Origin: Gemmataceae bacterium
Lineage (GTDB): Bacteria > Planctomycetota > Planctomycetia > Gemmatales > Gemmataceae
Direction of reading: 5' to 3'
Length of the DNA stretch: 64,000 nucleotides
Assembly (NCBI GenBank): GCA_009691845.1
Contig: SIAJ01000009.1
Coordinates: 1-64,000 of the forward strand
Shown here piece after piece: positions 36,347-46,430 of this stretch. The number at the start of each line of letters is the position of its first letter. The stretch's first letter is position 1. Position numbers and translations under genes: made by a program. The notes below the pieces were generated by a model. That model worked only from the letters and a program-made list of their open reading frames with translations. It was not told the DNA's origin and ran no database searches.

Positions 36347-36420
36347 GTAGCCGCGTTCGCCTGAACGCGGAAAAGCTTCCCAATCGCAAGGTTCTCCCGC
36401 ACTCTGGCGAGTGCGGCTAC
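36347..36420. repeat. Inverted pair of GTAGCCGC-type hairpins with compensatory stem changes
   Basis: GTAG-CCGCGTTC-gcct-GAACGCGG ... CCGCACTC-tggc-GAGTGCGG-CTAC. Confidence 0.9.
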
Positions 36421-36576
36421 TCGTGTGTGCCGCTACCCGCATCTGCACCAAATCAATGCGACTGAAGTGGAGTTCCGTCGCCTCGTCGATGGCATCCGAG
36501 TGCTACCCCCCCGAGCCTTTGTTTCTTCTTTTCAAAACTTGAAAGACCAACGTAATCTGAGTCGTTCGCTGGTCGC

Positions 36577-37551
36577 TCACTTCAACGCCGTCGCAAGTGC
36601 CGCCGTGGCCCAACTGCTCGCGGCCGCCGAGATGAACTGATCCTTCCCGTGTGGGAAACCACTCTCGTAGTACGGCTGAAACGGCTTGCTTCGCGATTTG
36701 ATCATCCAGGAACCGTCGGCCTTCTGTGTTCGCAGCAGGAAGCCAAGCCCGCGCAGATAGTCCGGGTCCTTCGCGTTCAACCCGCCAACGCGATTGAGAG
36801 CAACCAATGCACTGCCCGTGGCATAGGAATCCGATGGGCCGCCATCGAGTTGGGACCAGCCGCCATCGTCGCGTTGTGAATCTAGCAGCGATTTCGCCGC
36901 GACCCGAATCACGTTGTCCTCCACGCTGGCCTCTTTCATGGCCAAGATGCGGAACACGCGGTCTTCCGTGTCCTTCGGTAGCGTCTTCAGAAGCCAGCCA
37001 TGCGTTGCTTCGACCCGCTTGGCGATTGGGTCTTTCTGGTCCTTGCTTCCCCAGACGCGTAATCCACGCAGGGCCAAATAGGTCGTCGTGAAGTTGCTCG
37101 CCTCCGAAGGCGGGCGGTTCGAAACCGTTCGCCAATAATCGTTGTTGGGCTGGTACTTCAGCAAGTAGCCGGCAACGGCCTCGGTGACATCGTCGGGCTT
37201 TTGGCCGCCGAGTTCGAGCGTCAGCATCGCATAGCCGGCCGTATCCACTTGGCCGCCGGTCCCTTCGCCCTTCACGAACTTCGCCTTGTTCGTCTTCAAA
37301 AAAGCGTATACGAAATCCGTCTGTTCCTTGATGTCGCTGTCCTTGATGGCGAGGCCGCGTCCCCGTGCCGCGTGAAAGGCCAACATCGGCAGTGCCTGAT
37401 TGTGACACGCGAAACAGGTCTGCTTACCAATGTGACCTTCCGCAGCCTTCATCAACAACGGCAGCGAACGATCCACGGACGCCTTGACGTTGGCAGGGGT
37501 CGGTACGGTCGAGAGGGTAGTAAGCAGCCACAGTGCTGTTGTGGGAGTCAT
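36577..37551 (-). CDS. Prenyltransferase/squalene-oxidase-repeat type protein, secreted
   Basis: MTPTTALWLLTTLSTVPTPA; KQTCFACHNQALPMLAF; DDGGWSQLDGGPSDSYATGSALVAL; LRTQKADGSWMI. Confidence 0.82.
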   Translation of the reverse strand: MTPTTALWLLTTLSTVPTPANVKASVDRSLPLLMKAAEGHIGKQTCFACHNQALPMLAFHAARGRGLAIKDSDIKEQTDFVYAFLKTNKAKFVKGEGTGGQVDTAGYAMLTLELGGQKPDDVTEAVAGYLLKYQPNNDYWRTVSNRPPSEASNFTTTYLALRGLRVWGSKDQKDPIAKRVEATHGWLLKTLPKDTEDRVFRILAMKEASVEDNVIRVAAKSLLDSQRDDGGWSQLDGGPSDSYATGSALVALNRVGGLNAKDPDYLRGLGFLLRTQKADGSWMIKSRSKPFQPYYESGFPHGKDQFISAAASSWATAALATALK

Positions 37552-37875
37552 GGAATTCTCCAATGCGGGTGGCGGATATTCTAAGCGAAATCGGCATTCC
37601 GAACGATGGATCAATACAAGGGCTCAGTTCTCTTTGCTTGAATCAAATGGACCGGACGCCTTGTATTTCTCTCCAGACCGAGAATCGAGTGACGCATCAG
37701 GAACTTCCAGAATGGGTGAAGTGCAGAATCGATCGCATGGATGTATTTGTTGCCTTGTGCGAGGAATTAACCCGCGAACCGCAACAGTTGTTTCGTCGAG
37801 CCATGGGTCTGGATCCCTTGAGAGGGTACGATATGCAGGGTCGAAATCGTTGTCGGGCAACCAAGGAGGTACCTC

Positions 37876-38199
37876 ATGTCATTCGATCGCAGCTACGACA
37901 AGGCGGAGCCGACACGGGAAGAAGTGGACGGCTGGTCCAGCCAGTCCTTGCTCGAATTTGGTGCCGACTGGTGCCCGATCTGTCAGGGAGCACAACCGAT
38001 CATCGAGCACTCAGTGGCGGATCATCCCGACGTGAGGCACGTCAAAGTCGGTGACGGCAAAGGCAAGCCGTTGGGCCGATCTTACAAGGTCAAGTTGTGG
38101 CCAACGTTGATCTTCCTGAAGGATGGCCTGGAAGTTGCTCGAGTGGTTCGGCCCTCGTCAGAAGTGGAATTGCAAGAAGGCTTCGCTGCCCTGAAATGA
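37876..38199 (+). CDS. Thioredoxin-like protein
   Basis: LLEFGADWCPICQGAQPIIEH; VKLWPTLIFLKDGLEVARVVRP. Confidence 0.88.
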   Translation: MSFDRSYDKAEPTREEVDGWSSQSLLEFGADWCPICQGAQPIIEHSVADHPDVRHVKVGDGKGKPLGRSYKVKLWPTLIFLKDGLEVARVVRPSSEVELQEGFAALK

Positions 38200-38252
38200 G
38201 CGAAGGCAAACCCATCACGGGTCCGCCTTCACTGATGCTTCAGGCTCCGGAC

Positions 38253-39740
38253 TCATTCCGCTTCAGCGAATTGTTCCAGACGGACGCTGCGAATCGGTTG
38301 GCGGAGTTTCAAGATACCGCGGGCCTCGATCTGACGAATACGCTCGCGAGTGATGCCGAAGAGACGAGCAACCTCGTCGAGTGTCCTCGGTTGGCCATCC
38401 TTGAGTCCGTAACGAAGTTCAATCACTTCGCGTTCCCGTTGGGCAAGCGAACGAAGCACCTCAGTGATGCGTTCACGGAGCAAGTGCTGATCCACAAATT
38501 CGCCAGGCGTGGTCGTGGCCCGATCGCGGAGAAAATCCTCCAGTGCTCGCTCGCCATCGCCGCCGACTGGTTCGTGCAAGCTGACCGGGTGTTTGCCGAC
38601 AGCCCTCAGCGAACGGACTTCATCGACCGGCAGGCCGACACGCTCGGCGAGTTCTTCGATCGAAGGCTCCCGGCCAAGAACGCCCGTCAACTCGGTGCGT
38701 GCCCGTTCCGTTTGGCCAAGCACCGCAATCTGATGGCAAGGAACGCGGACCGTTCGGGATAGATCCGCCAAGGCACGCTGAATGCTCTGGCGAATCCACC
38801 ACGTCGCATAGGTGCCGAACTTGAATTCGAGTTTGTACTCGTACTTGTCCACGGCACGCAGCAGGCCGCGATTACCTTCCTGGATCAGGTCGGCAAACGG
38901 TAGGCCGCGGTTGCGGTACTTCTTGGCAATCGACACGACCAGCCGCAGGTTTGCTTCGGCCAGTTCGCTGCGAACGCGCTGGTATTCCTCGCGACGTCGG
39001 CGGATCACGCGAAGCAGCGCGTTCAGTTCTTCCGGCTCGGCAAAGCGGGTTTCAATCGCCGATCGGAATGCCTCGTTGCGGTTCGCACGTTCCTTGAGGT
39101 CCTTCGGACGCACCAAGTGTATCGAGGCCATCATGCGATTGAGTTCACGAGCCTTCACTGCCAACTCGTCCGACCAGCGTTCCAGGCTTTCGGTACGCGG
39201 CGACAATTCGGCCATCAACTTGTACGCTTTTCGGGCGCGTCGCCAGCGGGCACGTCGCCATTCATTGACTTGTTTCGCATTCGTCAGCGTCAGCCCCTTG
39301 GAGAACTCCTCTTGTTCCTCACGGAGGATTGTTTCCAGAGTCGGCAAGTGCAAAGGCAAACGAAGCAAGATCTGATCGCGACGAAGCTTATGCGTCGTAA
39401 TGACATCGACTTGTGGGTCGAACGCCAGCTGACCGGCCTGAACGGCCTCGAACGTGTGATAGGCTCGGCTCAGAATGTATCCGCTTCGAAGCGCAGCAAA
39501 ACGAAATCGCGCGCGGACTCGTTCGAGCCGGCTGGCTACCTCGATTTCGGCTGGTCGCTTCAGCATGGGGATTGACCCCATCTGTCGCAAGTACAGACCG
39601 AGAGTATCGTCGGCCCCGCGCGAGCCAAGTTCTTCCTGCTCGGCTAGGGTCAATTCTGCGTCCACAGTGTCCTCATGTCCCGACCGGGTATCCCGGTCGG
39701 CAGGGAGGCGATTGTAGGCGTGCAGCGGGGTGTGCTTCAT
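38253..39740 (-). CDS. RNA polymerase primary-type sigma factor (sigma-70)
   Basis: [97 protein letters not shown]. Confidence 0.97.
   Translation of the reverse strand: MKHTPLHAYNRLPADRDTRSGHEDTVDAELTLAEQEELGSRGADDTLGLYLRQMGSIPMLKRPAEIEVASRLERVRARFRFAALRSGYILSRAYHTFEAVQAGQLAFDPQVDVITTHKLRRDQILLRLPLHLPTLETILREEQEEFSKGLTLTNAKQVNEWRRARWRRARKAYKLMAELSPRTESLERWSDELAVKARELNRMMASIHLVRPKDLKERANRNEAFRSAIETRFAEPEELNALLRVIRRRREEYQRVRSELAEANLRLVVSIAKKYRNRGLPFADLIQEGNRGLLRAVDKYEYKLEFKFGTYATWWIRQSIQRALADLSRTVRVPCHQIAVLGQTERARTELTGVLGREPSIEELAERVGLPVDEVRSLRAVGKHPVSLHEPVGGDGERALEDFLRDRATTTPGEFVDQHLLRERITEVLRSLAQREREVIELRYGLKDGQPRTLDEVARLFGITRERIRQIEARGILKLRQPIRSVRLEQFAEAE
39680..39700. repeat. Palindrome CCGACCGGG-TAT-CCCGGTCGG inside the sigma factor N-terminal coding region
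   Basis: 9-bp perfect stem; encodes PADRDTRSG in frame. Confidence 0.8.
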
Positions 39741-40042
39741 TCGTGTCCATCCTGACCGGGCCGTCCGTCCTGAACGGGGGCGGGCCTTCTAAGGGCAAGG
39801 GCGTTCCAAATCCTCCAACCTGCCAAATGGCTCCTCAACTATAGCACCGACTTTTCGCTACAGCCGGTAAACCTTATCAGGCCGAAGCATGACTATTCGA
39901 CGCGGGCAGGTTATAACAAGGATACAACGGAACTACAGCAAGGTTCGCCCGCCGAACCTAAGCTTGCGGATGGCCTGTACTTTCGTTTACCATCATTCTA
40001 CCGGTCCACCCAAACTAGACGTTTCCCGGAGGCCCGACGTTC

Positions 40043-42346
40043 ATGAGCAACCGGATCTTCCTTGGACTCTGCCTTCTCTGTACGCCGGTTCAGGCCCAGA
40101 AGGTTGAGCCAGTTACCGAGAAGCCGATCCGGCCCGCCGATCGGGCCCACTGGTCTTTTCAACCACCCAAGCGATCGAAGGTTCCGAATATTCGTTTGGG
40201 CTCGTGGGTTCGCAATCCGGTTGATGCCTTCATCCTGGCCCGGCTTGAGGCATTCGGGCTCGTGCCCGCAGCGCCTGCGGAACGACTCGCGCTGCTTCGC
40301 CGCGTCCACATTGATCTCGTCGGTATCTCCCCATCTCCTGAAGAGCAGGAAGCCTTCCTGACGGATTCTTCTCCAGATGCGTACGAAAAAGTCGTTGATC
40401 GCCTTCTGACCTCACCCCATTACGGCGAACGCTGGGCTCAGCGCTGGTTCGATGCGATTCGTTATGCCGAATCCAACGGTTACGAAGCCGATGGCGATCG
40501 TCCGAATGCGTGGCGTTATCGGGATTTCGTGGTGCGCTCGTTCAACGACAACAAACCCTTCGATCGGTTCCTGATCGAGCAACTCGCAGGCGACGAACTG
40601 GCAGCAGGGAAGGACCTTCGAGCCGCGGCCGAACTCTGGATCGCCACGGGCATCCATCGAGCCGGCCCGGTGCATCTCGTGAGCGGCAATTCCGACCCGG
40701 AGATCCTGCGCCAGGAAGTACTCACCGAGTACGTCCAGGGTGTCAGCTCGGCCGTGTTGGGACTGACGGTCAACTGTGCTCGCTGCCACGACCATAAGTT
40801 CGATCCGGTTTCCCAGGCGGATTATTACCGTCTCGAAGCCTTCTTCGCGGCCACGCGGTTCAAGGAAATCGACTTCGCCACGGCCGAGGAGAAGAAGGCG
40901 TACCAAACCGAAGTCTCCGCCCTGAACGAAAAAATCAAGCCATTCAGGAGTCAAATCGAAGCCATCGACGCGAAATATCGCCCGGGGATTCGCGAGGCCA
41001 AACGTCTGAAGCTTGAGCCGATCTTCCGCGAGGCCCATGATACCGACGTCAAGAAACGGACAAAGGAGCAGGCTCAACTCGTGAAGGAGTCGGAAGTCCT
41101 GCTCAAGGTGACGTGGGATGAAGTCGTCGCGGCACTCTCACCCGAAGACCGACTGAGACGCGGTGCATTGCGGGCGCAGATGCACGAACTTCAGGCTAAG
41201 ATGCCTGCCCCCCCGCCAGGAGCCTGGGCCATCGGTAATGACGAGAAAATTCCACCCACGTACATACTCCGTCGCGGCGAAGTGAAACGGAAGGGTGGCA
41301 CCGTCGAGCCCGATTTTCCTCGCATCCTGGAGCCCGGGGATCCCGGGAAAGAACCGAGCGTTCGCCGAAACCGCATCGATCTGGCGAAGTGGATCACACG
41401 TCCCGATCATCCGCTGTCGGCACGTGTGTTCGTCAATCGCGTCTGGCAGCATCATTTCGGCCGCGGAATTGTCGGCACGCCGAACGATTTCGGCCTGCGT
41501 GGCGAGAAACCGACGCATCCCGAGTTGCTCGACTGGCTGGCCACGGAGTTCGTGGCAAGCGGCTGGAAGATCAAGGACCTGCATCGGCTGATCGTGCTCT
41601 CGAACACGTATCGCCAATCTGAACGTGTCAGGAATGAGGAGTTAGGAGTGAAGAGTAAGGAGCCCACTCCGCACTCCAAAGACCCCGAGAACAGATTGCT
41701 GTGGAAGATGCCCCGCCGACGCCTGGAAGGTGAGTCGTTACGGGATGCGATGCTGGCGGCCTCGGGAACTTTGAATCGCCAAGTCGGTGGCCCAAGCGTT
41801 CGAGTGCCATTGGAACCCGAGGTATACGACTTGCTGTTCACGGAAGGGGAACCCGACGGTTTGTGGCACGTCACGCCGGATGTTTCTCAGCACAATCGTC
41901 GGAGTCTTTACTTGCTCGCGAAACGCAACGTCCGCTTGCCGATGCTGGAAGCATTCGATCAGCCCGATAGCCTGACGCCGTGTGCGGCGCGCGCCGTTTC
42001 GACTTTCGCCCCGCAAGCCCTGATTCTAATGAACGGGCCGTTCGCACAAGAACAAAGCCGGGCGATGGCAGCTAGCGTGATTCGCGAGGCTGGCAATGAG
42101 CCGGAGAAGCAAATCGCGCTGGCATATCGGCGAGCGTTTTGCCGAGCGCCGACTGTCGAGGAGGTGCGGCTCGCTAGGGAATTCCTCGACGGACAGGTTG
42201 GATTGGTTCAAGAACGTTTTCTGGCTCGCTTGCCGGCCGGGGTGCCCGAACGATTGCCCAAGGATGCGGATGTAGCCCAGGCCGTGGCGCTCGCGGATTT
42301 CTGTTTGGCGTTGTTCAATGCGAATGAGTTTGTGTACATGCCGTGA
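40043..42346 (+). CDS. DUF1549/DUF1553 (PSCyt2-PSD1) protein
   Basis: HIDLVGISPSPEEQEAFLTDSSPDAYEKVVDRLLTSPHYGERWAQ; CARCHDHKFDPVSQADYY; VFVNRVWQHHFGRGIVGTPNDFG. Confidence 0.95.
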   Translation: MSNRIFLGLCLLCTPVQAQKVEPVTEKPIRPADRAHWSFQPPKRSKVPNIRLGSWVRNPVDAFILARLEAFGLVPAAPAERLALLRRVHIDLVGISPSPEEQEAFLTDSSPDAYEKVVDRLLTSPHYGERWAQRWFDAIRYAESNGYEADGDRPNAWRYRDFVVRSFNDNKPFDRFLIEQLAGDELAAGKDLRAAAELWIATGIHRAGPVHLVSGNSDPEILRQEVLTEYVQGVSSAVLGLTVNCARCHDHKFDPVSQADYYRLEAFFAATRFKEIDFATAEEKKAYQTEVSALNEKIKPFRSQIEAIDAKYRPGIREAKRLKLEPIFREAHDTDVKKRTKEQAQLVKESEVLLKVTWDEVVAALSPEDRLRRGALRAQMHELQAKMPAPPPGAWAIGNDEKIPPTYILRRGEVKRKGGTVEPDFPRILEPGDPGKEPSVRRNRIDLAKWITRPDHPLSARVFVNRVWQHHFGRGIVGTPNDFGLRGEKPTHPELLDWLATEFVASGWKIKDLHRLIVLSNTYRQSERVRNEELGVKSKEPTPHSKDPENRLLWKMPRRRLEGESLRDAMLAASGTLNRQVGGPSVRVPLEPEVYDLLFTEGEPDGLWHVTPDVSQHNRRSLYLLAKRNVRLPMLEAFDQPDSLTPCAARAVSTFAPQALILMNGPFAQEQSRAMAASVIREAGNEPEKQIALAYRRAFCRAPTVEEVRLAREFLDGQVGLVQERFLARLPAGVPERLPKDADVAQAVALADFCLALFNANEFVYMP
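41630..41678. repeat. GGAGTTAGGAGTGAAGAGTAAGGAG...CACTCC repeat-type tract in the DUF1553 coding region
   Basis: Encodes NEELGVKSKEPTPHSK between YRQSERVR and DPENRL, at a site where the paralog at 52.8 kb has a shorter linker. Confidence 0.65.
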
Positions 42347-42411
42347 AACGCCACGCACCGTTCGAAGGCTTCGCGGTACATCGAGACTAAACGATCCGAG
42401 GCGATTCCAGA

Positions 42412-43860
42412 ATGGACCCTACTCTCCGTCGTTCGCTCTACTCGCTCATGCTCGTGGCCACCACGGGCATGATGGTAGCCCGCGTCGTCAATGTCGAATT
42501 TCTCTTCGAGCCCAGTTTGTACAAGGCCTATCCCAAGCGAAACTGGCCAAAGGACAAGCCAGACCCGCAGCCTTCGTTCGGTTCAAATGATCGGGCCCGC
42601 TGGGCAACCGTGAAGGCCCTCGTCGAAAATGGCGAGTTCAAAATCGGGGAGCGAATTGCAGATCCCACTGTTCCCAAGGGTTATCGAGACGAAGGGGTAT
42701 TGTTTTCGCCGGGCTTCGGTTCCGTGGATGTGGTTTTGCACCCGGAACGACAGCACTTCTATTCCACCAAACCGCCACTGCTCACGATGATCGCAGCGGG
42801 CGAGTACTGGGTGATCTATCACGTCTTCAAGAAGGAAATTGCCGCGCAGCGATGGGAGACAGTCATTCCCATTCTGCTGCTCACGAACGTCCTGCCCTTG
42901 ATACTCTCGCTGTGGCTGCTCTCACGGCTACTCGAGAGCTACGGCCAAACCGACTGGGGCCGGCTGTTCGTGTTCGCGGTTGCGTGTTTCGCAACCTTCC
43001 TGCCGACCTTCGCGAACACCTTGAACAACCATGTGCCGGCGAGTTGTTGCGTCATGTACGCGACATATGCGCTCCTCGGAGTGGGCAGGCAACGTGGGCT
43101 GCAGGAGTCGAATAGTTCGGGGATTCAGATCACCAGTTCGCCTTTCCGATTGCTGTTGGTCGGCCTCTTCTCGGGCTTGGCCGCGAGCATGGATCTTCCC
43201 GCACTGGCCTTTGCGGGCATCGCGGCCACCTTGATCTTCACCCAATCGTGGAAAGGCCTGATTTGGTTTCTGCCCGCTCTGGTGTTACCGCTTAACGTTC
43301 AAACCTACATCAACTACCTCATGATCGACACCTGGAAACCGATCTACGCGATGTTTGGCACCGAATGGTACGAGTACGCGGGCAGCCACTGGGCGAAACG
43401 GCACGATGCGAAACCGGAGGGAATTGACTTCGCCAACGAGCCAAAGCACGTATACACGTTTCACTTACTGTTCGGGCATCACGGCTTGTTCTCGCTGACG
43501 CCCGTGTGGCTCATCGCACTCGTGGGCATGGGCATGGTGTTCAGCCGCGAGCGTCTGGCCGGCCTCTTTCATCGCGGGACGATTGTGACGCTGCTCGTCG
43601 TTGTCGTGTTCTACATTTTCAAGAGCAACAACTACGGAGGCTGGACGAGCGGACCACGCTGGTTCTTTTGGTTGACACCGATGCTGCTATTGGCCATGCT
43701 CCCCGCGGCCGACGTACTGAGCCGCTCGAAAAGCGGTCGTGGGTTCGCCTATCTGTGCTTGGGCGTGTCCGCGTTCTCGGCCACGTATCCCTGGGCAAAT
43801 CCCTGGCGACATCCGTGGGCGTACCAGATGTGCGAGTACATGGACTGGGTGAAATATTAA
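42412..43860 (+). CDS. Multi-spanning membrane protein, possibly glycosyltransferase-like
   Basis: Many hydrophobic helices; EGVLFSPGFGSVDVVLHPERQHFYSTKPPLLTMIAAGEYW. Confidence 0.65.
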   Translation: MDPTLRRSLYSLMLVATTGMMVARVVNVEFLFEPSLYKAYPKRNWPKDKPDPQPSFGSNDRARWATVKALVENGEFKIGERIADPTVPKGYRDEGVLFSPGFGSVDVVLHPERQHFYSTKPPLLTMIAAGEYWVIYHVFKKEIAAQRWETVIPILLLTNVLPLILSLWLLSRLLESYGQTDWGRLFVFAVACFATFLPTFANTLNNHVPASCCVMYATYALLGVGRQRGLQESNSSGIQITSSPFRLLLVGLFSGLAASMDLPALAFAGIAATLIFTQSWKGLIWFLPALVLPLNVQTYINYLMIDTWKPIYAMFGTEWYEYAGSHWAKRHDAKPEGIDFANEPKHVYTFHLLFGHHGLFSLTPVWLIALVGMGMVFSRERLAGLFHRGTIVTLLVVVVFYIFKSNNYGGWTSGPRWFFWLTPMLLLAMLPAADVLSRSKSGRGFAYLCLGVSAFSATYPWANPWRHPWAYQMCEYMDWVKY

Positions 43861-43870
43861 CGAGGCCGAC

Positions 43871-45067
43871 ATGGCGACCGACGATTTCGATGATTACGAC
43901 GATGCGATGCCACCAAGCGACCCTCCGGTGCTCCGCCCTTTGCATCCCGATGAGATGTCGCGCGAAGAGTTGCGCGCGAAGTATTTGAAGCCGGGGTTTG
44001 GGTTTTGGATGGCGGTGCTCTGGTGTGTGCTGTATCTGCTCGTGACACAAATTGTGGCGGGAATCGTCTTTGGCATCCCGATCATCGGCATCGCGATGAT
44101 CCCCGAGTTTCAGGAAAACGGGATGGAAGTCCTGAACGATCCGGCAAAGCTAAACGCCTGGATGGCGGGGCCAGATGGTCGCGTGGCCACTCTGTTGGTT
44201 GTTGCAGCAACACAGTTTTTCGGCTTGGCTTTTAGCCTCTTGCTCTTGCGTCTTCGCTGTGGAAAATCGTGGAAACGCAAGATCGCTTTGACCCGGCTTC
44301 CCTTCGGGATCCACGGATTGCTCGTGCTGATAGGATTTCCGGCTTTGCTGGCTGTTGGTGCCACTATTGAAATCCCGATCGAGAAGTATGTGCCTAGCAT
44401 CCAGCAAATCCTCGATGCTTTGAACATCAACTTCAAGTTTGATGGTTCCGAAACTCTCATACCTTTGCTGAAGCATACTCCGTTCTTGTTCGCGATCTTC
44501 GCGATTGCAATCGCGCCAGGAATTTGCGAGGAGATGTTTTGCCGTGGGTTTATCGCCCAGGGCTTGGGGGGACGCTACAGCATGTGGTTGGTTGTGGTGA
44601 TTACTTCGTTTCTGTTTGGGTGCCTGCACATGGATCCCCGACAAGGACTTGGTGCAGGACTGTTAGGCTTGGCCATTCATGGTTCCTATGTCGCTACCCG
44701 TTCGATGCTCGTCCCCATGTTCATTCACTTTGCAAACAACGGCATGGCCGTAGTCCACTTCAACGAGGGACTGGCCTTTCCGATTCTCGCACCACTCGAG
44801 GAAACTTTGAAAGGTGCTCCAGCGTTGTTCGTTCTGAGTTCGGTCCTGTTCTTCAGTGCCGTCTGCTACGCCCTCTACCAAACCCGCTGCAAGCTCGCCC
44901 CGGTCGAACCGGGAATGCCAACCTGGGAGCCGAAAGGCGTCAGTAGTGTGGAACTTCCGCCGCCGAACTCCGGGACCATTGTCACGCACGACCCGATCTC
45001 CACGTTGAGCGTGGGACTGGTTCTAGCGGGGGCGGTTATCTTTGGAATGGTGCTGGCGTTTGCGTAA
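43871..45067 (+). CDS. CPBP family intramembrane metalloprotease
   Basis: APGICEEMFCRGFIAQGLGGR; SFLFGCLHMDPRQGLGAGLLGL; FIHFANNG. Confidence 0.92.
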   Translation: MATDDFDDYDDAMPPSDPPVLRPLHPDEMSREELRAKYLKPGFGFWMAVLWCVLYLLVTQIVAGIVFGIPIIGIAMIPEFQENGMEVLNDPAKLNAWMAGPDGRVATLLVVAATQFFGLAFSLLLLRLRCGKSWKRKIALTRLPFGIHGLLVLIGFPALLAVGATIEIPIEKYVPSIQQILDALNINFKFDGSETLIPLLKHTPFLFAIFAIAIAPGICEEMFCRGFIAQGLGGRYSMWLVVVITSFLFGCLHMDPRQGLGAGLLGLAIHGSYVATRSMLVPMFIHFANNGMAVVHFNEGLAFPILAPLEETLKGAPALFVLSSVLFFSAVCYALYQTRCKLAPVEPGMPTWEPKGVSSVELPPPNSGTIVTHDPISTLSVGLVLAGAVIFGMVLAFA

Positions 45068-45076
45068 AGGCAAAGG

Positions 45077-45136
45077 CGAGCGGCGTAAGCCGCCGGGTGA
45101 TGTTGCCGAACATCACCCGGCGGCTTACGCCGCTCG
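45077..45136. repeat. Long hairpin CGAGCGGCGTAAGCCGCCGGGTGATGTT / inverse between convergent genes
   Basis: 28-bp perfect arms (45077-45104, 45109-45136), 4-nt loop. Confidence 0.95.
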
Positions 45137-45149
45137 GCTCGCCAGTCGG

Positions 45150-46280
45150 TTACTTCTTCGTCACATAGCTCAACGACAAAATCGCAAATGAAGTTGCGAG
45201 TTCCTGCGAGTTCTCCATGAACTGTCCGTTTAAATTCTTCCAGCTCCCATCGTCCGCTTGCTTTTTCTTCAGTGTCTCAAACAGTTCCTTTCGCCAATCG
45301 TGCTTCTTGCCGACTGCATCGGTAAAGATGTCTTCGTCGAGTGCGTCCATCGCCTTGGCGAAGACGTGGTAGTAGTAGTAGAGTCCCGAGTCTTTCTGGC
45401 CGGGGTTCTCTTCCAGCGTGTAATGTTGCTTGATCCAGTCGATGGCCGCCTTCACTCGTGGGTCGTCCTTGCCAATACCGGCATAGAGGAAGCTCTTGAG
45501 GCCGGCGTAGGTCATGCCGCCTTCGGACCGCAAGCCGCCTTCCGGAGTGCGTTTGGCACTCTTGGCATTCGTGGCATCGAATGGGTTGTAAACGAAGCCG
45601 CCCTTGTCCGCGGCCGTGGCCTTCTTCGCATAATCCTGCTTGTTCCCTTCGCCGGCCAGATTTTGGCATCGGCTCAGGAAAATGATCGCGTTCTTGATTG
45701 CCGGGTCGTCCTTTGGCACGCCGGCTGCGAGCAAGGCCTCCAGCGTGAAGTGCGCGTTGGAGACGTCCGGTCGCGACTTCGCGTCGTAGCCGAAGCCGCC
45801 GAAGGGGAGTGCATCTACCGCTCCGCCTTGCTGCAGTGTCTTTAGATACTTGCTGGCATTGGCGATCACCGCATCGTACTTGCCGCTCTTGTTTGCCTCC
45901 TTGAAGGTGACGAGTGCGATGCTGGTCGTGTAGTTTTGCAGGAACCCGGCATAGACACCGCCATCCTTCTGAACGTGTTTTTCGACGCTGGCCAGTGCTT
46001 TAACCACAACCGGATCGTCGATGGGCTTACCCAGGCGGACGAGTGCGGCCGCAATGAGGGCGGTCGTGCCCGGACCTGCTTTGACCGGCTCGAATGAGCC
46101 ATCGTCCTTCTGCCTGCCTTTCAAGAAGTCGTAGGCCTTGTCCGTTACCGCCTTGACCTCTTTCGGATCGGGGCCGGCCTTCTGAGCGAACGCCGGTGCG
46201 GCAACGGCGAGGGTTAGAGCGAAGGTCAATAAACGTTGCACGATACGATACTCCTGGAGTGAAGCGGAACTTGAGGGCAA
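45150..46280 (-). CDS. Prenyltransferase/squalene-oxidase-repeat type secreted protein
   Basis: Signal peptide; FLKGRQKDDGSFEPVKAGPGTTALIAAALVRLG; LKKKQADDGSWKNLNGQFMENSQELATSFAILSL. Confidence 0.85.
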   Translation of the reverse strand: MPSSSASLQEYRIVQRLLTFALTLAVAAPAFAQKAGPDPKEVKAVTDKAYDFLKGRQKDDGSFEPVKAGPGTTALIAAALVRLGKPIDDPVVVKALASVEKHVQKDGGVYAGFLQNYTTSIALVTFKEANKSGKYDAVIANASKYLKTLQQGGAVDALPFGGFGYDAKSRPDVSNAHFTLEALLAAGVPKDDPAIKNAIIFLSRCQNLAGEGNKQDYAKKATAADKGGFVYNPFDATNAKSAKRTPEGGLRSEGGMTYAGLKSFLYAGIGKDDPRVKAAIDWIKQHYTLEENPGQKDSGLYYYYHVFAKAMDALDEDIFTDAVGKKHDWRKELFETLKKKQADDGSWKNLNGQFMENSQELATSFAILSLSYVTKK

Positions 46281-46430
46281 ATCGTGTTCCGGAGTTGAAC
46301 GGGCTCTCAGGTTCTTTGTAGGCAGTCACTCGAAGATACACACTGATCGCAGGCACGCAAAATTTAGCCCGAGGGGGCCATTTTTTGACCGGATCGAATC
46401 CACACCATCCATCGCTCATACGCTAGTTTC

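Noticed and set aside
37484-38054. ORFs 37484..38035 and 37533..38054 upstream of and overlapping the thioredoxin-like gene
   Set aside because: They overlap each other and the thioredoxin gene in other frames, with no recognisable domain.
43090-43145. GLQESNSSGIQITSSPF segment in the membrane protein as another repeat-derived insertion
   Set aside because: No clear palindrome or second copy in the window; similarity to known repeats is too vague.
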